From Hymenobacter sp. APR13 (GTDB taxonomy: Bacteria; Bacteroidota; Bacteroidia; Cytophagales; Hymenobacteraceae), in NCBI RefSeq assembly GCF_000737515.1, contig NZ_CP006587.1, positions 1,054,001 to 1,118,000 on the forward strand: DNA of 64,000 bases, given 5' to 3'. Numbering within the stretch: the first letter of the stretch is position 1; each line of letters begins with the position of its first letter. The notes beneath the pieces were generated by a model, which ran no database searches, was not told where the DNA came from, and was given only the letters and a program-made list of their open reading frames with translations. Positions 8,706-17,786 of this stretch are shown in pieces. Made by a program: the position numbers and the translations under genes.

Positions 8706-11012
8706 ATGAAACGCCGCCCCCTTTACCGCTTGCTGGCGGGCTTTGGCCTGTTGTTGCTGCTTCTGCTGGGGCTGGATTTTGCCTTTCCGGTGCCGCCGGC
8801 TCCGCAGTACTCGCCCCTGGTGCTGGCCGCCGACGGCTCGGTGCTGCACGCCTACCTCAACCCCACCCAGAAGTGGCGGATGAAAACCGAGCTGCGCGAG
8901 ATTACGCCGGTGCTGCGGGCGGCCATCATCGAGAAAGAGGATCGGTGGTTTCGGTGGCATTTCGGAGTGAACCCCGTGGCGCTGGTGCAGGCGGCCGGGC
9001 GCAACCTGTTCGGCACGGGGCGCACCACCGGGGCCAGCACCATTACGATGCAGGTGGCCCGGCTGCTGGAACCCAAGGAGCGCACGTTGCCCAACAAGCT
9101 GCTGGAAATGGCCCGGGCCGTGCAGCTCGAATCACATTACAGCAAGGACGAAATCCTGCAGCTGTACCTGAACCTGGTGCCCTACGGCGGCAACGTGGAA
9201 GGCGTGAAATCGGCCGCGCTGCTCTACTTCCAGCAAACGCCCGACTACCTCTCTCTGGCCCAGACGGTGACGCTGGCCATCATCCCGAACCGGCCGCGGG
9301 GGCTGGTACTGGGCAAGAACAACGCGGCCGTGCTACGGGAGCGGAACCGGTGGCTACAGCGCTTCGGGGCGGCCGGGCTGTTTCCGGCGCAGGACGTGGC
9401 CGACGCGCTACTAGAGCCGCTGGATGTGCAGCGCCACGCCGCGCCCACCCTGGCCCCGCACCTGTCGCGGCGGCTGGTACGGCAGTTTCCGCACGCGGCC
9501 ATCATCCGCAGCAGTTTGCAGCGCAGCAAGCAAAGCAAGGCCGAAGACCTCACGCTGGGCTACGTGCGCCGCCTGCGCGAGCTGGGCATCACGCAGGCGG
9601 CCGTGCTGGTGGTGAACAACCGCACCCGGCAGGTAGAAGCCTACGTGGGCTCGGCCGATTTCCGCGACTTCGCCAGCCAGGGCCAGAACGACGGCGTGGT
9701 GGCCGTCCGCTCGCCGGGCAGCACGCTCAAGCCGTTTCTGTACGCGCTGGCCATGGACCGGGGCCTCGTCACGCCCAAGCAACTGCTGCCCGACGTCCCC
9801 ACCAACTTCCAGGGCTACCGGCCCGAGAACTTCGACAAGCGCTGCAATGGCGAAGTGACGCTGGAACGCGCCTTGGCCTACTCGCTCAACATCCCGGCCG
9901 TGCGCGTGCTCAACCAACTCGGCGTACCCACTTTCACCGAAAAGCTCCAGCAGGCCGGTTTCCAGAACGTGAAGCGCAACCGCGACCAGTTGGGCCTGAG
10001 CAGCATTCTGGGCGGCTGCGGCGCGAACTTGGAGGAACTAACGGGCTTGTATGTGACACTGGCCGATGCCGGGCAGTACGCGCCGTTGCAGCTGACATCC
10101 TTCACGAAGCCTAAGTCCGCAACATCCCTGATTTCCGAGTCGGCAGCCTTTCTCACCACCGACATCCTCAGCCAACTTACCCGCCCCGACCTCCCGCTGG
10201 GGGCCGCCAGCAGCATGCGGTTACCCAAAGTGGCCTGGAAAACCGGCACCAGCTACGGCCGCCGCGACGCCTGGAGCATCGGCTACAACCGGGAGTACAC
10301 CATTGGCGTGTGGCTGGGCAACTTCAGCGGCCAGGGCAGCCCGGCCCTCACCGGGGCCGACGTGGCCACGCCGCTGCTGTTCGACCTGTTCAACGCCCTG
10401 GCCTACAACTCGCCCAACGACTGGTTTGCGCCCCCGGCGGCGCTGGACTTCCGGCTGGTGTGCACCAAAAGCGGCTTGGTGCCGGGCGAGAACTGCCCCC
10501 ACCAAGTAATCGACTATTTCCTCCCCAGCGTGAGCAGCGGGCAGCGCTGCCAGCACCAGCGGGAGGTGCTGGTGTCAGAAGATGGCGGGTTTGCCTACTG
10601 CCGGGCCTGCGCGCCGGCGGCCGGCTACCGTCGGGAGTTATATCCGAATCTGCTACCGGAGGTAGCGGCTTATAAGGAGGCCCAGGGCATTCCGTACCGC
10701 CGCCTGCCGCCCCACAACCCACAGTGCCAGCTGGTGCGCGGCGGCCCCGAAAAAGCCCCCAACATCACCTCGCCCACCGCCAACACCGAGTACGTGCTCA
10801 ACGCTCACGAGCAGCAACAGCTCCTACTGAGCTGTACCACCGACAACGAGGTACGTCAGGTGCACTGGTACGTGAACGACCAGTTTCTGCGCACGGCCCG
10901 GGCCACCGAGCGGGTCTTTTTCCGCCCGCAGCCCGGCCCGCTCAAAATCTCCTGCGCCGACGACCACGGCCGCAACACCGACGTGCTGGTGACGGTGACG
11001 GAGCTGGAGTAA
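8706..11012 (+). CDS. pbpC: penicillin-binding protein 1C (bifunctional glycosyltransferase/transpeptidase)
   Basis: A 768-residue peptidoglycan polymerase. After one N-terminal membrane helix (about 7-25), the GT51 glycosyltransferase domain shows EKEDRWFRWHFG and GASTITMQVARLL. The transpeptidase domain has the catalytic S339-T-L-K342 in SPGSTLKPF, the SLN triad in LAYSLNIPAV and K512-T-G-T. The C terminus (about 680-768) matches the BiPBP_C domain typical of PBP1C. Length is normal for the family. It is normally co-encoded with the YfhM-type macroglobulin, and the two are thought to cooperate in defending the sacculus. Here a REP pair lies 5 nt ahead of the start, so translation begins at the edge of a hairpin. 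Confidence 0.95.
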   Translation: MKRRPLYRLLAGFGLLLLLLLGLDFAFPVPPAPQYSPLVLAADGSVLHAYLNPTQKWRMKTELREITPVLRAAIIEKEDRWFRWHFGVNPVALVQAAGRNLFGTGRTTGASTITMQVARLLEPKERTLPNKLLEMARAVQLESHYSKDEILQLYLNLVPYGGNVEGVKSAALLYFQQTPDYLSLAQTVTLAIIPNRPRGLVLGKNNAAVLRERNRWLQRFGAAGLFPAQDVADALLEPLDVQRHAAPTLAPHLSRRLVRQFPHAAIIRSSLQRSKQSKAEDLTLGYVRRLRELGITQAAVLVVNNRTRQVEAYVGSADFRDFASQGQNDGVVAVRSPGSTLKPFLYALAMDRGLVTPKQLLPDVPTNFQGYRPENFDKRCNGEVTLERALAYSLNIPAVRVLNQLGVPTFTEKLQQAGFQNVKRNRDQLGLSSILGGCGANLEELTGLYVTLADAGQYAPLQLTSFTKPKSATSLISESAAFLTTDILSQLTRPDLPLGAASSMRLPKVAWKTGTSYGRRDAWSIGYNREYTIGVWLGNFSGQGSPALTGADVATPLLFDLFNALAYNSPNDWFAPPAALDFRLVCTKSGLVPGENCPHQVIDYFLPSVSSGQRCQHQREVLVSEDGGFAYCRACAPAAGYRRELYPNLLPEVAAYKEAQGIPYRRLPPHNPQCQLVRGGPEKAPNITSPTANTEYVLNAHEQQQLLLSCTTDNEVRQVHWYVNDQFLRTARATERVFFRPQPGPLKISCADDHGRNTDVLVTVTELE

Positions 11013-11462
11013 GCCGCCCGCGCAGTAGCGAGAACCATTGAACCCAGGCTGCCGAGCAGCTCTGGTCCGGTGGCTATTGAAGCCGTCGGGCCGGTCTTCG
11101 CGTACTGATGCAGTGGCCGGCAGGTTGTATCCGCCAGGATGCTAGAACGGCGACTGGTCCGACGGCTAAAAAGCTGCCGGACCGGAGCGGCGGTTTACCT
11201 GAAGCTGAACCATGCGCTGGCAGCTTCTTAAAGACTCCTAAAAACCTTCCGGCTACTGGCTAGTTTAACCAGCTTCCGCCCTTTCACCAACCGGAATCCG
11301 GGCCGGCCGTTTTTGGCTGGTCAGGAGGTTCCGGGCCCCGGGACTCGTGCAGCCTCCCCCCGGCTGCCGGTGTCCATCGGGGCATCCGCCCTGCCGCTTC
11401 TATTGGGTCACCCAGCCCTGAACCGCTCAGTTACGTATCGGAGTAACTGCTTTTCCTTTCGT
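11013..11462. other. 450-bp gap without a supported gene
   Basis: No credible coding sequence. The reading frame upstream of the TolC ATG is open but has no family resemblance. An imperfect hairpin (ggtccg...cggacc) lies at 11156-11183. A perfect 7-bp inverted repeat lies just before tolC at 11428-11449. No terminator with a T run was seen after pbpC. Confidence 0.5.
11428..11449. promoter_or_regulatory. candidate operator palindrome upstream of the efflux operon
   Basis: CAGTTAC and GTAACTG arms, 7 bp each and perfect, separated by 8 nt, ending 13 nt before the TolC-like start codon. The geometry suits a dimeric regulator, but no regulator gene is adjacent, so this is only a candidate. Confidence 0.35.
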
Positions 11463-12821
11463 ATGAAACACGTACACCAGGCGCTCCGGCTTCTGCTAGG
11501 TTTGCTGTGGCTTGCTCCCAGCGCGGGACTGGCCCAGACCACTGCCCCCTCCTTACCGCCCAACCAAGAGCTTACCCTCGACCAATGCCTGAATGTGGCG
11601 CTGGCTAATCAGCCGTTGCTGCGGCAGGCCCGCGTTGATCAGGAAATTACCCGCTCCGAAAATCAGATTGCGCTGGCTGGCTGGCTGCCGCAGGTGGGGT
11701 TGCAGGGCACGGCGCAGCATTACTTTCAGCTGCCCTTCACCATCTTCCCCGACCCCGCCACCGGTACGCTTACGCCCCGCCAGATTGGGGTGCGCAACGT
11801 GACCACCGTGGGCCTGAGCGGGACGCAGTCTATTTACAACAACGACGTGCTGCTGGCCGCCCGCAGCAAGCGGTTCAACAACCAGGCCGCCACCCAGAAC
11901 ACGGTGAACGTGAAGATTGCCACGGTTTCGGACGTGAGCAAGGGCTTCTACGACGTGCTGCTGGCCCAGCGCCAGCTGGAGGTGTTCAGCCAGGATATTG
12001 CCCGCCTGCAGCGCAACTACCGCGACGCCCGGGCCCGCTACGAAACCGGCATTGCCGATAAAACCGAGTATCTGCAGGCCGAAATTTCCCTCAACAACTC
12101 CCTGGCCGGCCGCAAACAGTCGCAGGAGGCCATTAAGGCGCGGCTGGCCTACCTCAAGCAGTTGATGGGCGTGCCTCCCGAGCGGCCCCTGGCCCTGCAA
12201 TACGACACCCTGAAGCTGGAATTGGATGCCACCATGGACACGGCCGTGGTCCTGAACATCAGCAACCGCATCGAAATCCAGCAGCTACAGACGCAACGGT
12301 CCTTGCAGGACCTGACGGTGGACTACTACCGATTCGGTTTTCTGCCGTCGTTGTCGGCGTTTGCCAACTACAACTCGGTGTTTCAGAACAACTCGGCCAG
12401 CGACCTGTACCGCACCCGCTTCCCGAACTCCTACGCCGGTTTGCAGCTCGGTCTGCCCATTTTCACCGGCTTCCGGCGGCTGCAGAACGTGCGCCGCGCC
12501 CGCCTGCTCAACACCCGCCTCGACGAGGACGTGAGCAACACCCGCAACCAGATCAACACCGAGTACGCCACGGCGCTGGCCAACTACAAGGGCTACTACA
12601 CGCAGTACCTGCTGGGCAAGCGCAACCTGGAAGCCTCTAAGGAAGTGTACAACGTCATCAACCTGCAGTACCGGGAAGGCATCCGCGCCTACATCGACCT
12701 GATTGTGGCCCAGACCACCCTGCGCACCTCCCAGCTCAACTACTACACCGCCCTGTTCCAGCTCTTGAGCAGCAAAGTAGACCTGCTTCGCGCCCTCGGC
12801 GAGCTGCCGACGGAGTATTAA
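11463..12821 (+). CDS. TolC-family outer-membrane efflux protein
   Basis: A 452-residue outer-membrane factor that forms the exit duct for a tripartite RND pump. A cleavable signal peptide (about residues 1-25, ending APSAGLAQ) is followed by the duplicated OEP domain. ELTLDQCLNVALANQP is the typical first-repeat start, long alpha-hairpins are rich in Q/A/R (LAQRQLEVFSQDI), and GLQLGLPIFTGFRR is the characteristic beta-strand/turn. The ATG at 11463 is chosen over upstream in-frame codons because it puts the signal peptide at the N terminus. It is the first gene of an operon with the adaptor and inner-membrane pump. Confidence 0.93.
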   Translation: MKHVHQALRLLLGLLWLAPSAGLAQTTAPSLPPNQELTLDQCLNVALANQPLLRQARVDQEITRSENQIALAGWLPQVGLQGTAQHYFQLPFTIFPDPATGTLTPRQIGVRNVTTVGLSGTQSIYNNDVLLAARSKRFNNQAATQNTVNVKIATVSDVSKGFYDVLLAQRQLEVFSQDIARLQRNYRDARARYETGIADKTEYLQAEISLNNSLAGRKQSQEAIKARLAYLKQLMGVPPERPLALQYDTLKLELDATMDTAVVLNISNRIEIQQLQTQRSLQDLTVDYYRFGFLPSLSAFANYNSVFQNNSASDLYRTRFPNSYAGLQLGLPIFTGFRRLQNVRRARLLNTRLDEDVSNTRNQINTEYATALANYKGYYTQYLLGKRNLEASKEVYNVINLQYREGIRAYIDLIVAQTTLRTSQLNYYTALFQLLSSKVDLLRALGELPTEY

Positions 12822-12851
12822 GCCTCGTTGGAACCACGCCGTTTAAACGAT

Positions 12852-12951
12852 GTAGAGACGCAATATTTTGCGTCTCGTAATTGAACGGCACCGCCAGACG
12901 ATTGACGTAACAACATCAGCAACGACGAGACGCAAAACATTGCGTCTCTAC
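12852..12951. repeat. Family A palindromic repeat, copy 4
   Basis: Arms at 12852-12883 and 12920-12951. The left arm is type R2 (ttgaacggc) and the right arm type R1 (aacatcagcaacg). A few mismatches occur between the arms (cgtaattg versus cgtcgttg; aaaacatt versus aaaatatt). It sits inside the efflux operon between the TolC and adaptor genes. Confidence 0.93.
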
Positions 12952-13051
12952 ATCGTGTAACACCGCACGCCATAGCCTAGGGTTTCAACCCTGGGCACCC
13001 GCGCCACCCGCCGCCTCAATCACCCTCCTTCCGCCGCTCTTGCTTTCCGAT

Positions 13052-14185
13052 ATGAACCATACCCTCCTCCGTCCCCTCGCCTTTGCCGCCAGCCTGTTGG
13101 CGTTGGCCAGCTGCGGCAAGAAAGAAGACGAAAAAGCTGCCGGGCCGCCGCCGGCTACGCCCGTGACGCTGGTTGCCGCCCGCACCACCGACGCCGTGTA
13201 CTACGACGAGTACCCGGCCACCGTGGTGGCTCTCAACCAGGTGGAGCTGCGCAGCCAGGTGGCCGGGTTCATCACCCGCATCTACTTTAAAGACGGCGAC
13301 GTGGTGCGGAAGGGGCAGCCGCTGTATGAGGTGGACCGCCGCAAGTACCAGGCCGCCTACCAGCAAGCCCTGGCCGGCCTGCGCAGCGCCCAGGCCGTGG
13401 TGCAGAACGCCCAGGTGAACCTGAACCGCTACCAGCGCCTGGCCCAGCAGGACGCCATTGCCAAGCAGATTGTGGACAACGCCGCCACCAGCTACTCCAC
13501 CGCCCAGGCGCAGGTGGCCGAGGCCCAGGCCAACGTGGCCCTGGCCCGCACCGACCTCGACTACTCCGTGATTAACGCGCCGTTTACGGGCCGCATTGGC
13601 ATTTCGCAGGTGCGGCTGGGGGCGCAGGTGAGCCCCGGCACCACGCTGCTCAACACCATCAGCGCCGAGGACCCGATGGGCGTGGACTTCGTGATTCCGG
13701 ACACCGACCTGAGCCGCTTCGCCGACTTGCAGCGCCAGGGCGGCCAGGATTCCACCTTCCGCCTCATGCTGCCTGATGGCACGCGCTACGCCCAGCCCGG
13801 CAAGATGCTGGCCATCGACCGGGGCGTAAACCAGCAAACCGCTACCGTACAGATTCGGGTGCAGTTCTCGAATCCCAAGCGGGAGCTGAAGGACGGCATG
13901 AGCACCGTGCTCAACGTGCTCAACCGGCAGTCGGGACGCCGGCTGGTGGTGCCGTTTAAGGCCGTGGTGGAGCAGATGGGCGAGAACTTCGTGTTCATCG
14001 CCGGCGACAGCAGCAAGGCCGTACAGCGCAAAGTGCAGCTCGGCCCCCGCCTCCGCGACCAGATCGTGATAATGAACGGCATCCAGGACGGCGACAAAGT
14101 GGTAACCGAAGGCCTCAACCGCCTCCGCGACGGCGGCCAGATAACCACCGGCGCGCCCGCTACCGCCCCTACTGCCGCTAAGTAA
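13052..14185 (+). CDS. RND efflux periplasmic adaptor (AcrA/MexA-like lipoprotein)
   Basis: A 377-residue membrane fusion protein linking the inner-membrane pump to the outer-membrane duct. Lipoprotein signal LLALASCGKK with the modified cysteine at residue 21. The lipoyl/barrel-sandwich half-motif VELRSQVAGFITRIYFKDG is followed by an alpha-hairpin rich in Q/A (about 95-165), the second half-motif YSVINAPFTGRIG, and beta-barrel and membrane-proximal domains ending in NRLRDGGQI. The ATG at 13052 is preferred over a TTG 12 nt upstream. The gene is in the usual TolC-AcrA-AcrB order. Confidence 0.94.
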   Translation: MNHTLLRPLAFAASLLALASCGKKEDEKAAGPPPATPVTLVAARTTDAVYYDEYPATVVALNQVELRSQVAGFITRIYFKDGDVVRKGQPLYEVDRRKYQAAYQQALAGLRSAQAVVQNAQVNLNRYQRLAQQDAIAKQIVDNAATSYSTAQAQVAEAQANVALARTDLDYSVINAPFTGRIGISQVRLGAQVSPGTTLLNTISAEDPMGVDFVIPDTDLSRFADLQRQGGQDSTFRLMLPDGTRYAQPGKMLAIDRGVNQQTATVQIRVQFSNPKRELKDGMSTVLNVLNRQSGRRLVVPFKAVVEQMGENFVFIAGDSSKAVQRKVQLGPRLRDQIVIMNGIQDGDKVVTEGLNRLRDGGQITTGAPATAPTAAK

Positions 14186-14190
14186 GCAGC

Positions 14191-14295
14191 AGAACGTCAT
14201 GCAGAGCGCAGCGAAGCATCTCGCGTGCTGACGTCAGAATATTAGTGCAACGTCAGCACGCGAGATGCTTCGGCTTCGCCTCTGCATGACGTTCT
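14191..14295. repeat. Family B palindromic repeat, copy 1
   Basis: Arms agaacgtcatgcagagcg... (14191-14234) and its inverted copy (14250-14295), about 44 bp with a few mismatches in the middle (cagcg versus ttcggcttcg). It starts 5 nt after the adaptor stop. Related elements are at 27452 and 49984, with a half copy at 723. The following stretch, 14296-14330, is a simple word repeat (agcactaagcac) leading to the pump start. Confidence 0.9.
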
Positions 14296-14331
14296 GCTAA
14301 GCACTAAGCACCACGCACTAAGCACTAGCTC

Positions 14332-17300
14332 ATGATTGCAGAAACCTTTATCCGGCGTCCCGTCACGGCCATTGTCACCTCCCTGGTGATTGTGCTGGTG
14401 GGCGTGCTGGCCATCCTGAATTTGCCCGTGGGGCAGTATCCGGAAATTACGCCGCCTACCGTATCGGTGAGCGGTACCTACACCGGCGCCGACGCCCAGA
14501 CCGTGGAGCAGACCGTGGCCACGCCCGTAGAGGTGCAGGTGAACGGTACGCCCGGCATGACTTACCTGCAAAGCAACAGCACCAGCAACGGGCAGATGAG
14601 CATGACGGTGAACTTTGAAGTCGGCACCGACATCAACATCGCCGCCCTCGATGTACAGAACCGGGTGGGCATTGCCCAGCCCACGCTGCCGCAGGAAGTG
14701 CAGCGCCTGGGCCTGGTGGTGCGCAAGCGGAACCCCAGCATTCTGATGCTGGTGGCCATGTACGCGCCCAAAGGCACCCACAACACCACCTTCCTCGACA
14801 ACTACGCCAACGTGTTCGTGAAGGACGCGTTGCTGCGCACCAAGGGCGTGGGCGACATCGTGAGCCGCGCCGACGACTTCTCGATGCGCGTATGGCTCAA
14901 GCCCGATAAGCTCAGCCAGCTCGGCGTGACGGCTCAGGAAGTCACGGCCGCCATTCAGGAGCAGAACGCCCAGATTGCGGCCGGCTCCATCGGCGCGCCC
15001 CCGGCCCAGACGGGCCAGACGTTTGAGTACATCGTGTTCGTGAAGGGCCGCCTGACCAACACCGAGGAGTTCGGCAACGTCATCGTGAAAACCCGCCCCG
15101 ACGATGGCTCGGTAGTGTACCTCAAGGACGTGGCGCGGCTGGAGCTGGGCAAGTTCAACTACGCCAACAACTCCTTCGTGGACGGCAAACGCTCGGCCTA
15201 CCTGCTTGTGTACCAGGCTCCTGGTGCCAACGCCCTCGAAACCTACGAAAACGTGGTGGCGACCATGGACCAGCTCAAAAAGCAGTTCCCCGCCGACCTC
15301 GACTACGTGGTGCCGTTTGAGGCCGCCTCGGTCGTGAAAGTGTCCATCGAGGAAGTGCTGCACACGCTGGTGGAAGCCCTGGTGCTGGTGATTATCGTGG
15401 TGTTCCTGTTCCTGCAGAGCTGGCGCTCCACGCTCATTCCGGTGCTGGCCATTCCGGTGTCCATCATCGGCACGTTCATCATGTTCATCCCGCTGGGTTT
15501 CACCATCAACACGCTCACCATGTTCGGCTTCGTGCTGGCCATTGGTATTGTGGTCGATGACGCCATTGTGGTGGTGGAAGCCGTGGAGCACAACATGAAC
15601 GAGCGGGGCATGAGCCCCCTGGATGCCACGCTGGCCGCCATGCGCGAAATTTCGGCCCCGGTTATTGCCATTGCCCTGATTCTGGCGGCGGTGTTCGTGC
15701 CGGTGGGCTTTATCCCGGGCATCACCGGGCGGCTGTACCAGCAGTTCGCCATCACCATTGCCATTTCCGTGATTATCTCGGCTTTCGTGGCCCTCTCGCT
15801 CACGCCGGCTTTGTGTGTGCTGCTGCTCAAGCCCCACAAGCGCGACGAAAACTCGAAAGGCCTCGACAAGCTCTTCTACAAGTTCAATACCTGGTTCGAT
15901 AAGGTGACCAGCAAGTACGGCCGGGGCGTACAAAGCGGCATCAAGCACAGCCGCTTCGTGGTCGTGATTCTGGTCTGCATCATTGCCGGCACCGGGTTGC
16001 TGTTCGCCAAGAAGCCCGGCGGCTTCATCCCCACCGAGGACGAAGGCCGCATCATCATCACCTTCAACCTGCCCGAGGCCTCCTCTACCGAGCGCACCGT
16101 GAGCACGCTCAAGGGCATTATGAAAGAGCTGAGCGAGGTGAAAGGCATCCGACACTATGCCGGCCTGGGCGGCCTGAACGCCGTCAACTTCTCCTCCAAG
16201 TCGAACAGCGGCACCGTGTTCTGCCAGCTGCAGCCCTGGGAAGAGCGCGAGGACAAGGAGCTACAATTGCAGGGCCTGATTGCCACCATCCAGAAGCGGA
16301 TGAGCCGCTTCAAGGAAGCCAACGTGGTGGTGATTTCGCCTCCGGCCATTCCAGGCCTGGGCAACACCGGCGGCTTCTCCTTCGTGCTCCAGGAGCGCGA
16401 GGCGGGCGGCGACATCAAGAACTTCGACGCGCAGCTGCAGAACTTCCTCGGCGCCCTGCGCAAGCGGCCCGAAATCACCGGCGCCTTCTCGTTTTTCACC
16501 GCCAACACCCCCGGCTACGAGCTGACCATTGACCGCGAGAAAGCCAAGAAGCTGGGCGTGTCCATCTACGACATCGGCACCGCGCTGCGCACCTACCTTG
16601 GCTCGGCCTACGTGAACGACTTCACGGTGTACGGCCGCAACTTCCGCGTGGTAACCCAGGCCGACAGCATGTACCGCGGCGACATCCGCAACCTGGGCCA
16701 GTACTACGTGCGCAACAGCCAGGGCGGCATGGTGCCGCTGAGTACGCTCACCAGCTACAAGCGCAACGAGTCGGCCCCGCTCATCTCGCACTACAACCTG
16801 TTCCGCTCGGCCGAAATCAACGGCAACGCGGCCTCCGGCTACTCCTCCGGCGACGCCATCAAGGCCCTGCAGGAAACGGCGGCCGAGTCGTTGCCGGCCG
16901 GCTACGGCTTCGAGTTTTCGGGCCTGACCCGCGAGGAGCAGCTGGCCGGCGGGCAGACGGTGTACATTTTCGCCCTCTCGCTCACGTTCGTGTTCCTGTT
17001 CTTGGCGGCGCTGTATGAAAGCTGGTCGGTGCCGTTTTCGGTGCTGCTGGCCGTGCCGCTGGGCGCGTTCGGGGCTATCCTGGCCCTGATATTCCTGCCC
17101 AAGCTCACCAACAACATCTACGCCCAGATTGGTCTGATTACGCTGATTGGTTTGTCGGCCAAGAACGCCATTCTGATTATCGAGTTTGCCAAGGAGCGGG
17201 TGGATAAAGGCATGCCGCTGGTCGATGCCACCCTGGAAGCCGTGCGCCTGCGCCTGCGCCCCATCATCATGACTTCGCTGGCCTTCATCCTGGGCGTGCT

Positions 17301-17559
17301 GCCACTGGTATTCGCCTCCGGGGCCGGCGCCCAGAGCCGCCAGACCATCGGCTGGACGGTGCTCGGCGGCATGATTTCGGCCACGCTGCTGGCCATTTTC
17401 ATCGTGCCAGTGCTCTACGTGCTCATCACCCGCTTCGCCTACGGCAAGGAGAAGCTGGCCGAGCTGGAAGCCAACTACAAGCCCGACGAAGAGCACGGCG
17501 GCCCCCAGGAAGCCGGCCCCGGCGAAGGCGACCATTCTGCCGCCCCGCAGCCGGCGTAA
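14332..17559 (+). CDS. RND multidrug efflux permease, HAE1 family (AcrB/MexB-like)
   Basis: A 1075-residue proton-driven pump of the inner membrane, of typical HAE1 length. It begins with IAETFIRRPVTAIVTSLVIV, the usual first transmembrane segment. The proton-relay aspartates are in GIVVDDAIVVVEAV (TM4, about residues 404-417) and the relay lysine in GLSAKNAILIIEF (TM10). Two large porter loops follow TM1 and TM7. The C-terminal tail after the last helix is acidic and Gly/Pro-rich. Substrate cannot be read from sequence; HAE1 pumps usually export lipophilic drugs or bile-type compounds. Last gene of the operon. Confidence 0.95.
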   Translation: MIAETFIRRPVTAIVTSLVIVLVGVLAILNLPVGQYPEITPPTVSVSGTYTGADAQTVEQTVATPVEVQVNGTPGMTYLQSNSTSNGQMSMTVNFEVGTDINIAALDVQNRVGIAQPTLPQEVQRLGLVVRKRNPSILMLVAMYAPKGTHNTTFLDNYANVFVKDALLRTKGVGDIVSRADDFSMRVWLKPDKLSQLGVTAQEVTAAIQEQNAQIAAGSIGAPPAQTGQTFEYIVFVKGRLTNTEEFGNVIVKTRPDDGSVVYLKDVARLELGKFNYANNSFVDGKRSAYLLVYQAPGANALETYENVVATMDQLKKQFPADLDYVVPFEAASVVKVSIEEVLHTLVEALVLVIIVVFLFLQSWRSTLIPVLAIPVSIIGTFIMFIPLGFTINTLTMFGFVLAIGIVVDDAIVVVEAVEHNMNERGMSPLDATLAAMREISAPVIAIALILAAVFVPVGFIPGITGRLYQQFAITIAISVIISAFVALSLTPALCVLLLKPHKRDENSKGLDKLFYKFNTWFDKVTSKYGRGVQSGIKHSRFVVVILVCIIAGTGLLFAKKPGGFIPTEDEGRIIITFNLPEASSTERTVSTLKGIMKELSEVKGIRHYAGLGGLNAVNFSSKSNSGTVFCQLQPWEEREDKELQLQGLIATIQKRMSRFKEANVVVISPPAIPGLGNTGGFSFVLQEREAGGDIKNFDAQLQNFLGALRKRPEITGAFSFFTANTPGYELTIDREKAKKLGVSIYDIGTALRTYLGSAYVNDFTVYGRNFRVVTQADSMYRGDIRNLGQYYVRNSQGGMVPLSTLTSYKRNESAPLISHYNLFRSAEINGNAASGYSSGDAIKALQETAAESLPAGYGFEFSGLTREEQLAGGQTVYIFALSLTFVFLFLAALYESWSVPFSVLLAVPLGAFGAILALIFLPKLTNNIYAQIGLITLIGLSAKNAILIIEFAKERVDKGMPLVDATLEAVRLRLRPIIMTSLAFILGVLPLVFASGAGAQSRQTIGWTVLGGMISATLLAIFIVPVLYVLITRFAYGKEKLAELEANYKPDEEHGGPQEAGPGEGDHSAAPQPA

Positions 17560-17567
17560 CATCTAGG

Positions 17568-17699
17568 CTAGTTCCCCTCCTTGGAAAGGAGGGGCTAGGG
17601 GTGGTTGACCTTGCGTTGGAACGATGCTAGAGTTAGTTCTAAAAACCGTTCAACGGATATCAACCACCCCTAGCCCCTCCTTTCCAAGGAGGGGAACTA
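17568..17699. repeat. Family C inverted repeat, copy 1
   Basis: Outer arms of about 40 bp (17568-17608 and 17659-17699) built from ctagttcccctcc, ttggaaaggagg and ggctaggggtggtt. The match is almost perfect. Each arm contains its own small hairpin (cccctcc...ggagggg). Related elements lie at 31341 and 58792. Confidence 0.92.
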
Positions 17700-17740
17700 G
17701 CTTTTTAGCTCTGGTTCTCAGCTTAGTATTTCAAGCAAGT

Positions 17741-17776
17741 AAAAAGCCCCGACAGCCCCCGCTGTCGGGGCTTTTT
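17741..17776. terminator. intrinsic terminator of the efflux operon
   Basis: A perfect 16-bp stem (AAAAAGCCCCGACAGC and its complement) around a 4-nt loop, with A and T runs on the two sides, so it could act in both directions. Confidence 0.85.
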
Positions 17777-17786
17777 CGTGCCCGGT

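Noticed and set aside
14242..16155. 637-residue minus-strand ORF opposite the pump gene
   Set aside because: Shadow ORF with His/Gly/Asp-rich composition; the plus strand holds a complete RND permease.
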